Shown: positions 23,267 to 32,048, counted from the stretch's first letter. The stretch: 42,906 nucleotides of DNA from JBFHNV01 sp041593595 (GCA_041593595.1 JBFHNV010000018.1:1-42906), one strand, 5' to 3'. Made by a program: numbers and translations. The notes: generated by a model from the letters alone, not told the origin.

Positions 23267-24271
23267 TCAGATCCCGGCGACGACCTGCGTGAGCGCGAGC
23301 CGGGTGCCGCGGCGTATGCGCTCGCCGTAGCCGAGATCGCCTGCGGATCCCGGTGCCCATTGCTCGCGGAAGTCGCGCCACCACGCGTGCGCGTCGTAGT
23401 GCAGCGCCAGGGCGTCCACGTGCACCCCGGCCACGCGGGTGCCGTAGAGACGCGCGGGCACGGGGCAGGGCGTGGTGGCGATCCGGGTGATGACGCCGAA
23501 CAGTCCGTCGCGGAAGTTCGGCATCCCGGCGGCGCCGTTGTTGATGACGACGCCCGATGCGTCACCGTCGCCGATGCGCGCGCAGGCCGGCTCGCAGGTA
23601 TGGGTGCAGGCGAACACGTGGGCGCCGGCCCGGGCAAGCCAGTCCGCGGCACGCCGCCGGCCGCTGGTGGTCGCCAGGGCCTCGCGGGAGAAGCCCCAGC
23701 CGGCCAGCGCCCGGGCGTCGCCGTGGACGATGGCGATGCGGGCGTTTCCCACCTGCGCCACCATGTTCATCGGCAGGGCGGCCAGCGCCCGGCGCACCTG
23801 CGGGTGACCGGCGGCGGCGGTGCGCAGGCGTTCCAGGATCGCGTTCGAGCGCGCCACCACCGCATCGTCCACCCAGCGTGGATAGGCGCAGCCGCAGCCC
23901 GCGTCCTCGCCGGGGTCTGCGATCTCCAGCTCCACGTTGCCGGCGGTCGCGCGATGGGCGAGGACGCGCCGGTTGATCCGCTCGTAGTAGACAGGGCCCG
24001 TGTTGAACCAGTTGAAGTCGCCGTTGAACACGAGAATCGGTGCGCGACCGCTGACGGCGGCCTCCTGCGCCGCGAGCCGCTCCAGCGCGTCCAGGGCGGG
24101 CAAATTGCCGTAGAGGCCGCCGATCACGTACAGCGTCTCGGCGCCGAGCTCGGGCGCGCGGCACAGGCTCGACGGTGCGTACCGGTAGTGCAGGGGGCAA
24201 TTGCGGCCTGGCGCAAGCAGCGGCTCGTCCGGGCCCTGCGGCATCTCGGCCGCGTCGGAGAAGTGGATCAC
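23267..24271 (-). CDS. Metallophosphoesterase-like protein with degenerate metal motifs
   Basis: 334 aa from a GTG preceded by GGAAG; an in-frame stop eight codons upstream fixes the 5' limit. The fold looks like a calcineurin-type phosphoesterase, with the motif order kept but key ligands replaced. The usual DxH...GN is YVIGGLYGN (Asp to Gly, His to Tyr). GDxxD reads NGDFNWF, GNHE reads AGNVE, and the last His motifs are IVHGD and CTHTCEP. Several Cys pairs (CGCAYP, CTHTCEPAC) are unusual. A different metal set or loss of catalysis is possible. No signal peptide. It is transcribed away from the secreted beta-propeller gene. Confidence 0.7.
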   Translation of the reverse strand: MIHFSDAAEMPQGPDEPLLAPGRNCPLHYRYAPSSLCRAPELGAETLYVIGGLYGNLPALDALERLAAQEAAVSGRAPILVFNGDFNWFNTGPVYYERINRRVLAHRATAGNVELEIADPGEDAGCGCAYPRWVDDAVVARSNAILERLRTAAAGHPQVRRALAALPMNMVAQVGNARIAIVHGDARALAGWGFSREALATTSGRRRAADWLARAGAHVFACTHTCEPACARIGDGDASGVVINNGAAGMPNFRDGLFGVITRIATTPCPVPARLYGTRVAGVHVDALALHYDAHAWWRDFREQWAPGSAGDLGYGERIRRGTRLALTQVVAGI

Positions 24272-24776
24272 GTTGCCGTCTTCCGGGGGAGTCTACAGGC
24301 GCAGCTACGACCGCACAGGGCGGGCGGAGTTCAGGCCACGGCACGCTGCTCGCCGGATGCACGTGGCCCCCGCGCCGCGTCGACAGCCTGGCGCCTGCAT
24401 CATGGGCGATGGCTCGCGATCGGCAGCGGTGAGTCACTGGACCACCCGATAAATACACTATATTCCTTGCTTGACAGAACAAAATGCCTACGGTTTACTC
24501 CGGGATGCCGGCGTGTGCAGGGCAACGCGACCGACCCGGCAGGTTCCGTTCCCGCGGTGCCGTCTGCCCGGGGCCCGCGTGAGCTGCCGCTCGACCGGTA
24601 CGGTAAGAAGAACGTCACATAACACCCGAACGGGGCTGGAACGCGCGTCTTGCCGCGTTCATCGACCCCTGCCGTCCCGCCTTCTCTTCCGGCGACGCCG
24701 GAAGGCATCCCGCTCCGCGCGGGTCGGCAGCCTCGATGCCAGCGGCGGCCGCGTTCCTCCCCGGAGGAGGACCGAC
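24272..24776. other. Divergent intergenic region
   Basis: It separates the phosphoesterase-like gene from the beta-propeller gene. An AT-rich island at about 24445-24500 carries a good plus-strand promoter. The minus strand of the same island contains TATAGT, a possible -10 for the divergent gene. The frame of the propeller gene is open back to 24471, but the residues before the signal peptide are not protein-like. Confidence 0.5.
24471..24499 (+). promoter_or_regulatory. Sigma-70 promoter of the beta-propeller gene
   Basis: A perfect TTGACA, a 17-base spacer and TTTACT (4 of 6) in an AT-rich island. The predicted leader is about 270 nt and ends in GGAGGAGG. Confidence 0.6.
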
Positions 24777-26237
24777 ATGATCTTTCGAAGCTGTACACGC
24801 GCTTTCCTGCGAGTGGGCGCCGTGTCCCTCGTCGCGGCGATGGCGATTGCGTTCGTGCCCATGCACGCAGCCGCCGACCACGACGATGACGACGACGACG
24901 ACGATCGGGGCCGCTCCAAGACACCGCGCTACCAGGTGGACGCGAGCTGGCCGAAGAGCCTGCCCGACAACTGGATCATCGGTCAGGTGGGCGGCATCGC
25001 GGTGGACCGGCACGACAACGTGTGGATCCTCCAGCGTCAGCGCAGCCTGACCAACGACGAGGCCTGGGGCACCGTGGCCATCGACTTCCGCTGCGCCGAC
25101 GGCACCCTCGCGGTGCCCAACGCGCCCGGCGGCGTATGCGCCGACCTGTCGATTCCGACCCCGGAGGACGGGCTGGGCAACCCGCGGCCGGCAGACGGGG
25201 GACCGGTGGCCGACTGCTGCGTGCCGGCGCCCGCCGTCATGCAGTTCGACTCCAAGGGCCGGTTGCTGCGCGCCTGGGGCGGCCCGGCGGATCCCGGGTT
25301 CCTCGGCCCCCATGCGCCCGGCGAGCCCGGATGCGACCCGGCCCAGGGCTGCCAGTGGCCCGCGGGCGAGCACGGGCTGTTCGTGGACCACGACGGCTTC
25401 GTCTACATCGGCGGCAACGGCACGGGCAGCGGAAACTGCGGGGCCGGCAACCCCTGCAGCTACGCCGGTACCCACGGCGCCGACTCCATGCTGCTGAAGT
25501 TCGCCGCGGACGGCACCTTCATCTACCAGGTGGGCGATCCGGGGCAGGCGGCGCCCGTGAGCAACGACATCAACGGTGCCTCCAACGGCACCCCCCAGCT
25601 CTCGCGGCCCGCAGATTCGGAGGTGGATGGCGACGAGCTCTACATCGCGGACGGCTACAGCAATCACCGGATCGTGGTGGTGGACGCGCAGACCGGTCTG
25701 TACCTGAGGCACTGGGGCGCCTACGGGCAGAATCCGGTGGACGACACGGGAGCGAACAGCGACCCGCGCGGCGCGGACCCGAACTTCAAGAACCCGGTGC
25801 ACTGCGTGCGCGTGGTGGGTGACAAGGTCTACGTGTGCGACCGCGTCAACAACCGCATCCAGGTGTTCGACCGGCACGTGGCGGGCGCACCGTGCCAGAA
25901 CCCCGGCAAGCAGGTGGGCGTGTGCGGGTTCCTGGGCGAGGTGTTCGTCGCCCCGGAGACCCTGGGCAACGGCTCCACCTGGGATCTGGACACCTCGTCC
26001 GACCGCCGGCAGACCTGCCTGCTGAACCCGGACGGCACCAACCAGAAGGTGTGGATCCTCGAGCGCGAGGATCTGGAGATCCTCGCGACCTTCGGCGAGG
26101 GCGGACGCAGCGCCGGCCAGTTCCACTGGGTGCACAACCTGGCCACCGACTCCAAGGGCAACGTGTACACCGCCGAGGTGGACACGGGGAAGCGTGCCCA
26201 GAAGTTCGTGCGCAAGGGCGCGAAGGGCTGCAAGTAG
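24777..26237 (+). CDS. Secreted NHL-type beta-propeller protein
   Basis: 486 aa from the ATG at 24777, which has GGAGGAGG upstream and begins a signal peptide (VGAVSLVAAMAIAFVPMHAAA). The mature N-terminus is a run of Asp residues (DHDDDDDDDD), possibly cation binding. The rest contains NHL/SMP-30-like blade motifs: VGGIAVDRHDNVWILQ, GLFVDHDGFVYIGG, SEVDGDELYIADGYSNHRIV, VRVVGDKVYVCDRVNNRIQVF and HNLATDSKGNVYTAEV. Six blades are plausible. Many Cys residues suggest disulfides. Propellers of this kind are ligand-binding or lyase/hydrolase folds; no catalytic set can be assigned. It is followed by a strong hairpin and a HupE/UreJ-like gene on the same strand. Confidence 0.88.
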   Translation: MIFRSCTRAFLRVGAVSLVAAMAIAFVPMHAAADHDDDDDDDDRGRSKTPRYQVDASWPKSLPDNWIIGQVGGIAVDRHDNVWILQRQRSLTNDEAWGTVAIDFRCADGTLAVPNAPGGVCADLSIPTPEDGLGNPRPADGGPVADCCVPAPAVMQFDSKGRLLRAWGGPADPGFLGPHAPGEPGCDPAQGCQWPAGEHGLFVDHDGFVYIGGNGTGSGNCGAGNPCSYAGTHGADSMLLKFAADGTFIYQVGDPGQAAPVSNDINGASNGTPQLSRPADSEVDGDELYIADGYSNHRIVVVDAQTGLYLRHWGAYGQNPVDDTGANSDPRGADPNFKNPVHCVRVVGDKVYVCDRVNNRIQVFDRHVAGAPCQNPGKQVGVCGFLGEVFVAPETLGNGSTWDLDTSSDRRQTCLLNPDGTNQKVWILEREDLEILATFGEGGRSAGQFHWVHNLATDSKGNVYTAEVDTGKRAQKFVRKGAKGCK

Positions 26238-26279
26238 CGACGGGGTCTGGTTAGACTCGCGCCCGTAGCAGCGGGCACC

Positions 26280-26311
26280 GGCACCCTGCCCTCCGGGGAG
26301 GGCAGGGTGCC
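26280..26311 (+). terminator. Perfect 15-bp hairpin
   Basis: GGCACCCTGCCCTCC and its exact complement with a 2-nt loop (in practice a larger loop) lie 43 bases after the propeller stop. No U-tract follows; it could terminate or stabilise the upstream message. Confidence 0.55.
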
Positions 26312-26363
26312 GCTCGTCGGCCATTCCGTCCGGCCGCGCAGCCCGCAGCGGAGGCAAGCCGCC

Positions 26364-27689
26364 ATGGTCCTGTTGCCGCGCCTCGGACGCGCCGTCGCTG
26401 CCGTCATGCTCCTGGCCATGCTCGCGCCGGGCGCCCACGGCCACGACATCCCCGATCAGATCATCCTGCACGGCTACGTGAAGCCCGAGGGGGATCGCCT
26501 GCACTTCCTGGTGCGGGTGCCCCTGGTCATGCTGCTCAACCTGAACCTGCCCAAGCGCGGCCCGGGCTTCCTCGCGCTGGACCGGATCGACGACGCGCTC
26601 ACGCGCGCGGCCGAGGCCACGGCACGGGAGATCGTGCTGTTCGAGAACGGGCGGCAGCTCGAGCCCGGTACCGTCCGGGCGCGCATCTCCCGGGCGTCCG
26701 ATACGTCGTTCTCGAGCTACGAGAGCGCTCGCGACAGCATCGCCGGACCGCCCCTGCCGCCGGTCACCGACGTGTTCTGGAACCAGGGGTACTTCGACGC
26801 CCACCTGGAGTACGCGGTCAGCGCCGAGGACGCGGACTTCGCCCTGGATCTGCGGGTGGCGCCGGGCCTCAAGAACCGCCTGAAGCTGATCCTGCGCTAT
26901 CTCCCGCCAGGCGGCGGCACGCGCGCCTACGAGCTGCACTACGGCACCGGGCCGGTGCACCTGGATCCCAGCTGGCACCACGCGGCCCGCACCTTCCTGA
27001 GCCTGGGCGTCACCCACATCCTGGACGGGATCGACCACCTCCTGTTCCTGCTCTGCCTGGTGGCCCCGTTCCGCCTGCGGCATCTCTGGAGCCTGGTGGC
27101 GGTGGTGACGGGCTTCACCGTCGCCCACTCCATCACCCTGATCGCCGCGGCGTCCGGACTGGTCCCCACGGGAGACTGGTTCCCGCCGCTGGTGGAGACC
27201 CTCATCGCGGCTTCGATCCTGTACATGGCCATCGAGAACGTGCTCGGCGTGGATCTGCGATACCGGTGGATCGTGACGTCCCTGTTCGGGCTGGTGCACG
27301 GTTTCGGCTTCTCGTTCGTGCTGGAGCAGGAGCTGCAGCTCGCGGGCGAGCATTTCCTGCTGTCCCTGCTCGCATTCAACGTGGGCGTCGAGGTGGGCCA
27401 GCTCGCGTTCGTGCTCGTGGTCCTGCCGGCGCTTGCCTGGATCCTGCGCGGTCCGCGCCTCGAGCGCGCGGGGCTCATCCTGCTCTCGGTGCTGGTGGGA
27501 CACACCGCGTGGCACTGGATGCTGGAGCGCATCGACGCGCTGCGGCCTGTCGACGGCGTCGACCTCGGGGTGGGCGGTGTGCTGCTCGCGGTCGCGGGGC
27601 TGGCGGCAGTCGCCGGGGTCGCCTGGTGGCGGGCCAGGGGCACGCGGCGCAGGCGTCCGGTGGGGGCCGCGGAGGAGCGCTCGTCCTGA
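26364..27689 (+). CDS. HupE/UreJ-like membrane protein with extracytoplasmic domain
   Basis: 441 aa from the ATG at 26364 with GGAGG 9 bases upstream. The signal-like N-terminus ends AHGHDIPDQ. An extracytoplasmic domain follows (about 24-210), then six or seven transmembrane helices (about 215-430). The first membrane motif is LGVTHILDGIDHLLFLLCL, the HupE/UreJ_2 signature with conserved His and Asp; SLFGLVHGFGFSF occurs later. HupE proteins are linked to nickel or cobalt uptake, but this long form with an N-terminal domain occurs without hydrogenase or urease genes, and none are seen here. The substrate is therefore open. It may be co-transcribed with the propeller gene through the hairpin. 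Confidence 0.85.
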   Translation: MVLLPRLGRAVAAVMLLAMLAPGAHGHDIPDQIILHGYVKPEGDRLHFLVRVPLVMLLNLNLPKRGPGFLALDRIDDALTRAAEATAREIVLFENGRQLEPGTVRARISRASDTSFSSYESARDSIAGPPLPPVTDVFWNQGYFDAHLEYAVSAEDADFALDLRVAPGLKNRLKLILRYLPPGGGTRAYELHYGTGPVHLDPSWHHAARTFLSLGVTHILDGIDHLLFLLCLVAPFRLRHLWSLVAVVTGFTVAHSITLIAAASGLVPTGDWFPPLVETLIAASILYMAIENVLGVDLRYRWIVTSLFGLVHGFGFSFVLEQELQLAGEHFLLSLLAFNVGVEVGQLAFVLVVLPALAWILRGPRLERAGLILLSVLVGHTAWHWMLERIDALRPVDGVDLGVGGVLLAVAGLAAVAGVAWWRARGTRRRRPVGAAEERSS

Positions 27690-27901
27690 ACAGCGGACGG
27701 CTGTCGCGCGCCGCTGTGGCCGCCGTGCCAGGGGGCTCCTGCACGGGGCGACGACTGGCGACCGCCACGGTGGCAGGACATCGGCTGCCGGGTGCGCGTC
27801 GATCGACGGGGCGGACGTCGGTCCATTGCGCGGACCGCGGCCACCGGATCCTCCGTCGTGACCGCGATGCCATCACACGCGCCATGCAGCAACCTCCCCC
27901 G

Positions 27902-27915
27902 TTGATTCAGGTCAA
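27902..27915. promoter_or_regulatory. FNR/ANR-type box upstream of usp
   Basis: TTGAT-TCAG-GTCAA matches the FNR/ANR/Dnr consensus TTGAT-N4-ATCAA at 9 of 10 half-site positions. Its centre is about 79 bases before the ATG. A class II promoter (box at -41.5) would start transcription near 27950 and give a leader of about 38 nt, a normal layout. Confidence 0.75.
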
Positions 27916-27987
27916 TTCGCCGGCGCCGTGCAACGGGCCCAATGACGGGCCTGGAGCGAATCTGCGGCACGAACGGGAGAGAGAGGG

Positions 27988-28509
27988 ATGTTCAACAAGA
28001 TCCTCTGCGCCCTGGACGGCTCGGCCCACGCCGGGAAGGCCCTGGAGCTCGCCATCGACATGGCGAAGAAGTACGAGGCCGGCTTGGTCATCGCCCACGT
28101 GCTGCTGCGCAACTCCGACACCACCGCGCTCGAGCGGTTCGCCCGCACGGAGGGCCTGGTGGGGCAGGTGGAGCCGGAGATCCGGCGCTTGCAGGGGATG
28201 GAAACCCAGCTCGAGGTGGGCCCGGGCTACGATGACAGGGCCATCTCGTCGCGGGTGCTCGTGGAGGTGGGCCAGCACCTCCTGGACGACGCGCGGGATC
28301 GGGCGAGAGAGCATGGCCTGCGCGACGTGGCCGTGGTGCTCATGGACGGCGACGCGGCCGACCGGATCCTGCGCTGCGTCGACGAGCACGGGGCGGATTG
28401 CGTGGTGATGGGCTCGCGCGGCCTGAGCGACGTGAAGGGGATGTTCCTGGGCAGCGTGTCCCACAAGGTCGCCAACCGGGCGGCCTGCACCTGTATCGCG
28501 GTCAAGTAG
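27988..28509 (+). CDS. Universal stress protein
   Basis: 173 aa, a single UspA domain. The N-terminus is the typical MFNKILCALDGSAHAGKALE. The C-terminal ATP-binding pattern G-2x-G-9x-G-S is complete in GSRGLSDVKGMFLGSVSHKV, so ATP binding is expected. GGGAGAGAGAGGG precedes the ATG. Usp proteins of this kind are induced by energy or oxygen limitation; in Pseudomonas several are ANR-dependent, which fits the FNR-type box upstream. It is convergent with the N-ATPase operon, and both carry the same operator type, suggesting a shared anaerobic or energy-stress response. Confidence 0.93.
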   Translation: MFNKILCALDGSAHAGKALELAIDMAKKYEAGLVIAHVLLRNSDTTALERFARTEGLVGQVEPEIRRLQGMETQLEVGPGYDDRAISSRVLVEVGQHLLDDARDRAREHGLRDVAVVLMDGDAADRILRCVDEHGADCVVMGSRGLSDVKGMFLGSVSHKVANRAACTCIAVK

Positions 28510-28527
28510 CGGACGCGCGAAACGCGC

Positions 28528-28564
28528 ATGCCGTCGGCCCGCTCCGCCCGCGGCCCGTCGGCAT
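28528..28564. terminator. Hairpin between convergent usp and atpG
   Basis: Inverted arms ATGCCGTCGGCC and GGCCCGTCGGCAT lie between the two convergent stops. It could serve as a bidirectional terminator; there is no U-tract on either side. Confidence 0.45.
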
Positions 28565-28569
28565 GGCGC

Positions 28570-29442
28570 TCACGCCTCGCCCCCGGTGGCCTCGTAGCCC
28601 GCCACCACGTCCAGCAGCTCCGCGGTGATGGCGCCCTGGCGCACGCGCCGGCATGCCAGGGTGACCTCGTCGATGCGCTGGTCCAGGTTGCGCTCCGCGG
28701 CGCGCATGGCGCCGAGACGGCTGCCGTGCTCGCTGGCCTGTGACTCGGCACAGGCGCGGAACAGGGACACGAACAGGTACTCGCGCAGAAGCGCGCCCAG
28801 CAGGCGCCGCGGCTCCATGGAGAACGCGGGCAGCGAGCGGGACGGCCAGGGACCGGCCGCGGCGCGCATCCGCGGCGGGTCCAGCGGAAACAGGTTGCGG
28901 CGCACGACACGATAGGCGCCGCCCGGGCGGTGGTGGGCGTAGACCACCGTGAGCGAGACGGCGCCGGCGGTGCCGGCCCAGGCGTCGACCGTGAGCAGCA
29001 GCCGGCTCACCAGGGACTTGATGCGCGCCGCCGACACCGGCGCCGGCAGCAGCGCGTGCGGGGGATGGCCCTGCTCCGCCAGCAGCGGCTCCAGGCGCGC
29101 GCCGACGGCCAGGATGCGCACCGCGCCCTGGGTCAACCGCAGGTGCTCCGCGGCGCGCGTCGCCACGTCGGCGTTGATGCGCCCGCACAGCCCGTGGTCG
29201 GTGCCGAACACCACGGTGACGCCGCCCGCCCCGCGGCTGGCCCGTACGGCCGGCGGTGGCCCGATGCGGCCGAGCACCGCGCCCATGCCCAGCTCGACGG
29301 TCCGGAAGTAGTCGTCCAACGCCGACGCTGCGTGCTCGTACTGGTGGATACTGGCCGCGGACAGCGCCTTCATGGTGCGCACGATGGAACGCAGCTCCCG
29401 GTGGCTGGCGAGGCTGCGCTCGAGCTCCTCAGCCGTGGCCAT
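28570..29442 (-). CDS. atpG: N-ATPase gamma subunit
   Basis: 290 aa, the central rotor shaft. The N-terminal helix has the family pattern for contact with the catalytic hexamer (LERSLASHRELRSIVRTMKALSAASI), and the middle Rossmann-like part has VTVVFGTDHGLCGRINADV. The C-terminal helix (RNLDQRIDEVTLACRRVRQGAITAELLDVVAGYEA) closes the coiled coil. It is divergent from housekeeping AtpG, as expected for N-type enzymes. The frame overlaps the end of atpA by 14 bases. It is the last gene of the nine-gene operon. Confidence 0.93.
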   Translation of the reverse strand: MATAEELERSLASHRELRSIVRTMKALSAASIHQYEHAASALDDYFRTVELGMGAVLGRIGPPPAVRASRGAGGVTVVFGTDHGLCGRINADVATRAAEHLRLTQGAVRILAVGARLEPLLAEQGHPPHALLPAPVSAARIKSLVSRLLLTVDAWAGTAGAVSLTVVYAHHRPGGAYRVVRRNLFPLDPPRMRAAAGPWPSRSLPAFSMEPRRLLGALLREYLFVSLFRACAESQASEHGSRLGAMRAAERNLDQRIDEVTLACRRVRQGAITAELLDVVAGYEATGGEA

Positions 29443-30958
29443 CGCCGCCCCCGTCCCGCGCCAGCACCCTGCGCGCCAGATCGTCGAGGCTGGCCCGATC
29501 TACGTCCCGGGGCGCGTTGCCCGCCTCCACGCGCGCGCAGAACTCCGGTGCCTCGCGCTGCACCGAGGCGCGCAGCGCGCGCTCCGCGCCGGCGATGTCC
29601 TCGAGGGGGAGGGGGTCCAGCAGGCCGGCGGTGACCGCGTGCAGCACCGCTACCTGCTCCACCACCGGCATGGGCTCGTGCTCCGGCTGCTTGAGCACCT
29701 CGCGCAGCCGCCGGCCACGCTCGATGGTGGCGCGAGTCTCGTCGTCGAGGCGGGTGGCGAAGCGCGAGAAGGTCTCCAGCTCTTCGAACTGGGCATGCGC
29801 CAGGCGCAGATCCCCGGCCACCGCGCGCAGCGCCGGGTGCTGCGCCTTGCCGCCCACCCGCGACACCGAGCGCCCCACCTCCACCGGCGGCAGCTCGCCG
29901 CGATGGAACAGCTCCGGCGACAGGTAGAGCTGGCCGTCGGTGATGGAGATCAGGTTGGTGGGGATGTAGGCGGCGATGTCCTGCGCCTGGGTCTCCACTA
30001 TGGGCAGGGCGGTGATGGAGCCGCCGTCTCGCAGGCGCGCCGAGCGCTCCAGCAGCCGGGAGTGGATGTAGAAGATGTCCCCCGGATAGGCCTCGCGCCC
30101 CGGCGGCCGGCGCAGCAGCAGCGACAGCTCCCGGTAGGCCCGCGCGTGGCGGGTCAGATCGTCCAGCACCAGCAGCACGTCGCGGCCGCGTTGCATGAAC
30201 CACTCCGCCATGCTCATGGCGGCGTAGGGCGTGACGAACTGCAGCCCCGGCTCGTCCTCGCCGGAGGCCACCACGACGATGCAGCGGTGCATCGCTCCGT
30301 GCTCGCGCAGCGTCTGAATCACGCGCGCGACGCCGGTGGCGCGCTGGCCGATGGCGCAGTAGATGCTCACCACGTCCTCGCCCTGGCTCAGAATGGCGTC
30401 CAGCGCCAGCGTGGTCTTGCCGGTCTGTCGATCGCCGATGACGAGCTCGCGCTGGCCGCGCCCGACGGGGAACAGGGCGTCCACGACCTTGATGCCGGTG
30501 TGCAGCGGGCGGGTCACCGGCGCACGGTCCACGATGGCCGGAGCGTCACGCTCCACCGGCCAGCGTTCGGCGGCATCCGGCGGCCCCGCCCCGTCCAGTG
30601 CCTGGCCCAGGGCGTTCACGACGCGCCCCAGCAGCGACTCGCCCACAGGCGTGTCCAGCTGCCGCGAGGTGGCGCGCACGTCGGCGCCCGCCTGCACGGC
30701 GGCGCTGTCGCCCAGCAGCAGGACGCCGATTTCGTGCGGGTCCAGGTTGAAGGCGATGCCGGGCACCTGCCCGGCGAGCAGGAGCAGCTCGTCCGCGCCC
30801 ACGTCCGGCAGCCCGGTCACGCGGGCGATGCCCCGCTCCACGTGCCTCACGCTGCCGGCCTGGACGATCTCGATGCCCTCCCGGGCGCCACGTGCGGCGC
30901 TCGCCACCGCCCGGCGCACGTCCTCGGCCACCTCCTGCAGGACGTCCGTGTCAGCCAT
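29429..30958 (-). CDS. atpA: N-ATPase alpha subunit
   Basis: 509 aa from the ATG at 30958 (MADTDVLQEV); a GTG three codons upstream is possible. Walker A is GDRQTGKTT and the Walker B region is VLLVLDDLTRHA. The arginine-finger region GSITALPIVETQAQD and SVSRVGGKAQ are present. It is the non-catalytic nucleotide-binding subunit of the F1 head. The start lies inside atpF (8-base overlap) and the end overlaps atpG, so translation of F-A-G is coupled. The N-terminus, which normally binds delta, faces a b-delta fusion here. Confidence 0.96.
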   Translation of the reverse strand: MADTDVLQEVAEDVRRAVASAARGAREGIEIVQAGSVRHVERGIARVTGLPDVGADELLLLAGQVPGIAFNLDPHEIGVLLLGDSAAVQAGADVRATSRQLDTPVGESLLGRVVNALGQALDGAGPPDAAERWPVERDAPAIVDRAPVTRPLHTGIKVVDALFPVGRGQRELVIGDRQTGKTTLALDAILSQGEDVVSIYCAIGQRATGVARVIQTLREHGAMHRCIVVVASGEDEPGLQFVTPYAAMSMAEWFMQRGRDVLLVLDDLTRHARAYRELSLLLRRPPGREAYPGDIFYIHSRLLERSARLRDGGSITALPIVETQAQDIAAYIPTNLISITDGQLYLSPELFHRGELPPVEVGRSVSRVGGKAQHPALRAVAGDLRLAHAQFEELETFSRFATRLDDETRATIERGRRLREVLKQPEHEPMPVVEQVAVLHAVTAGLLDPLPLEDIAGAERALRASVQREAPEFCARVEAGNAPRDVDRASLDDLARRVLARDGGGDGHG

Positions 30959-31766
30959 TCCGTGCACCGCCGTCGCGCACGTCCCGCTGCGATGCCGCCG
31001 CCCGGGATTCGTCCTCCCGGGACTGGACTCGCAGCTGCGCCCACAGACGCCGCTCCAGCCCCTGCATGCGCTCGGCGAGGCTCCACCCCACGTGCAGCCC
31101 GCCGGCGTCCACCTCGATGCCCGCCAGCAGCTCCGGCGTCACGGCGTACTCCACCGGCACCAGCACGCCGATGCGTTCGTGCAGCGCCCGGCTCAGCCGC
31201 GCCCGCAGCGCCGGGTCCAGCTCCCGGGCGCTGCGCACGCGCAGCGGCCCGCCACCGCCGGCCAGGCCGGTGAGGGCGTCCTCGTCCAGCGTCTCGAGGC
31301 GGGCGATGAAGCGGCGCACCATCTGGTGGTCCAGGTCCGAGTCGGACAGCTCGCCGAGGAGCTGGCTCGCCGCGTCCAGCGCGGCGTCCGCCACTGCCTG
31401 GCGCAGCCGGGCGCGGGTGTCGGCACGCTCACGTTCCAGGTCGTGGCGCCACGCGAGCCGCGCGGCCTGCACCTCGCCGCGCGCCTGCTCGAGCCACTCG
31501 CGGCGCCGGTCCGCCGCCTCGTCGCGCGCCTGCGCCAGCAGGGTCTCGCGGCGTTGCGCCAGATCGGCCTCGAGGCGCTCGTGACGCCCGCGGGCCTCGT
31601 CCGCCTCGCGCTCGCGGCGGGCCGCCTCCTCGAGCCGCTCGGCGACGCGCCGGCGACGCCGCTCCATGGCCGAGAGCACGGGTGCGTAGAGGAAGCGCTT
31701 GAGCAACCAGACGAGGACCAGGAAGTTGACGACCTGGGCCACCACCGTCACCCAGTCCACGTGCAT
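30951..31766 (-). CDS. atpF: N-ATPase b subunit fused to a delta-like domain
   Basis: 271 aa, against about 155-160 for an ordinary b subunit. One N-terminal membrane helix (VTVVAQVVNFLVLVWLLKRF) is followed by a long charged stalk (about 30-140). A C-terminal region (about 165-245) resembles the delta C-terminal domain (PLRVRSARELDPALRARLSR, then IEVDAGGLHVGWSLAERMQG). No separate atpH gene exists in the operon, as is usual for N-ATPases, so the fused part probably supplies the delta function of attaching the stalk to the F1 top. Confidence 0.92.
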   Translation of the reverse strand: MHVDWVTVVAQVVNFLVLVWLLKRFLYAPVLSAMERRRRRVAERLEEAARREREADEARGRHERLEADLAQRRETLLAQARDEAADRRREWLEQARGEVQAARLAWRHDLERERADTRARLRQAVADAALDAASQLLGELSDSDLDHQMVRRFIARLETLDEDALTGLAGGGGPLRVRSARELDPALRARLSRALHERIGVLVPVEYAVTPELLAGIEVDAGGLHVGWSLAERMQGLERRLWAQLRVQSREDESRAAASQRDVRDGGARNG

Positions 31767-31769
31767 GGC

Positions 31770-32048
31770 TCAGCCTCCGGCGGCAGCGACGGCGTGGTCC
31801 CAGAACGGGTTCGCGAAGATGAGAATCATGGTCACCACGAAGCAGTAGATGGCGGTGGACTCGATCATCGCGAGCCCCACGAACAGCGTGCGCGTGATGA
31901 GACCGGACTCGTCCGGCTGCTGGGCGATGGCCGCCAGGGCCTGGGCCACGGCGCGGCCTTCGCCAAGCGCCGGTCCGATGGAGCCGATGGCGATGGTGAG
32001 TCCGGCCGACAGCACCGAGACGGCGGCGATGAGCGATGCGCTGTCCAT
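31770..32048 (-). CDS. atpE: N-ATPase c subunit with two carboxylates
   Basis: 92 aa, a two-helix hairpin. Helix 1 has GSIGPALGEGRA with E30; the loop has AQQPDE; helix 2 has MIESTAIY with E63, S64, T65 and Y68. Compared with the Na+-binding c subunit of Ilyobacter (Q32, E65, S66, T67, Y70), all ligands are kept and Q32 is replaced by a second Glu. Two-carboxylate rings are known: the Fusobacterium ring is Na+ coupled, while the N-type c17 ring of Burkholderia pseudomallei was reported as proton specific. Ion choice is therefore open. The start codon overlaps the atpB stop by one base. Confidence 0.95.
   Translation of the reverse strand: MDSASLIAAVSVLSAGLTIAIGSIGPALGEGRAVAQALAAIAQQPDESGLITRTLFVGLAMIESTAIYCFVVTMILIFANPFWDHAVAAAGG

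Noticed and set aside
24615..27515. 966-codon minus-strand frame opposite the beta-propeller and HupE-like genes
   Set aside because: It spans two well-supported genes and their intergenic hairpin; no motif recognised.
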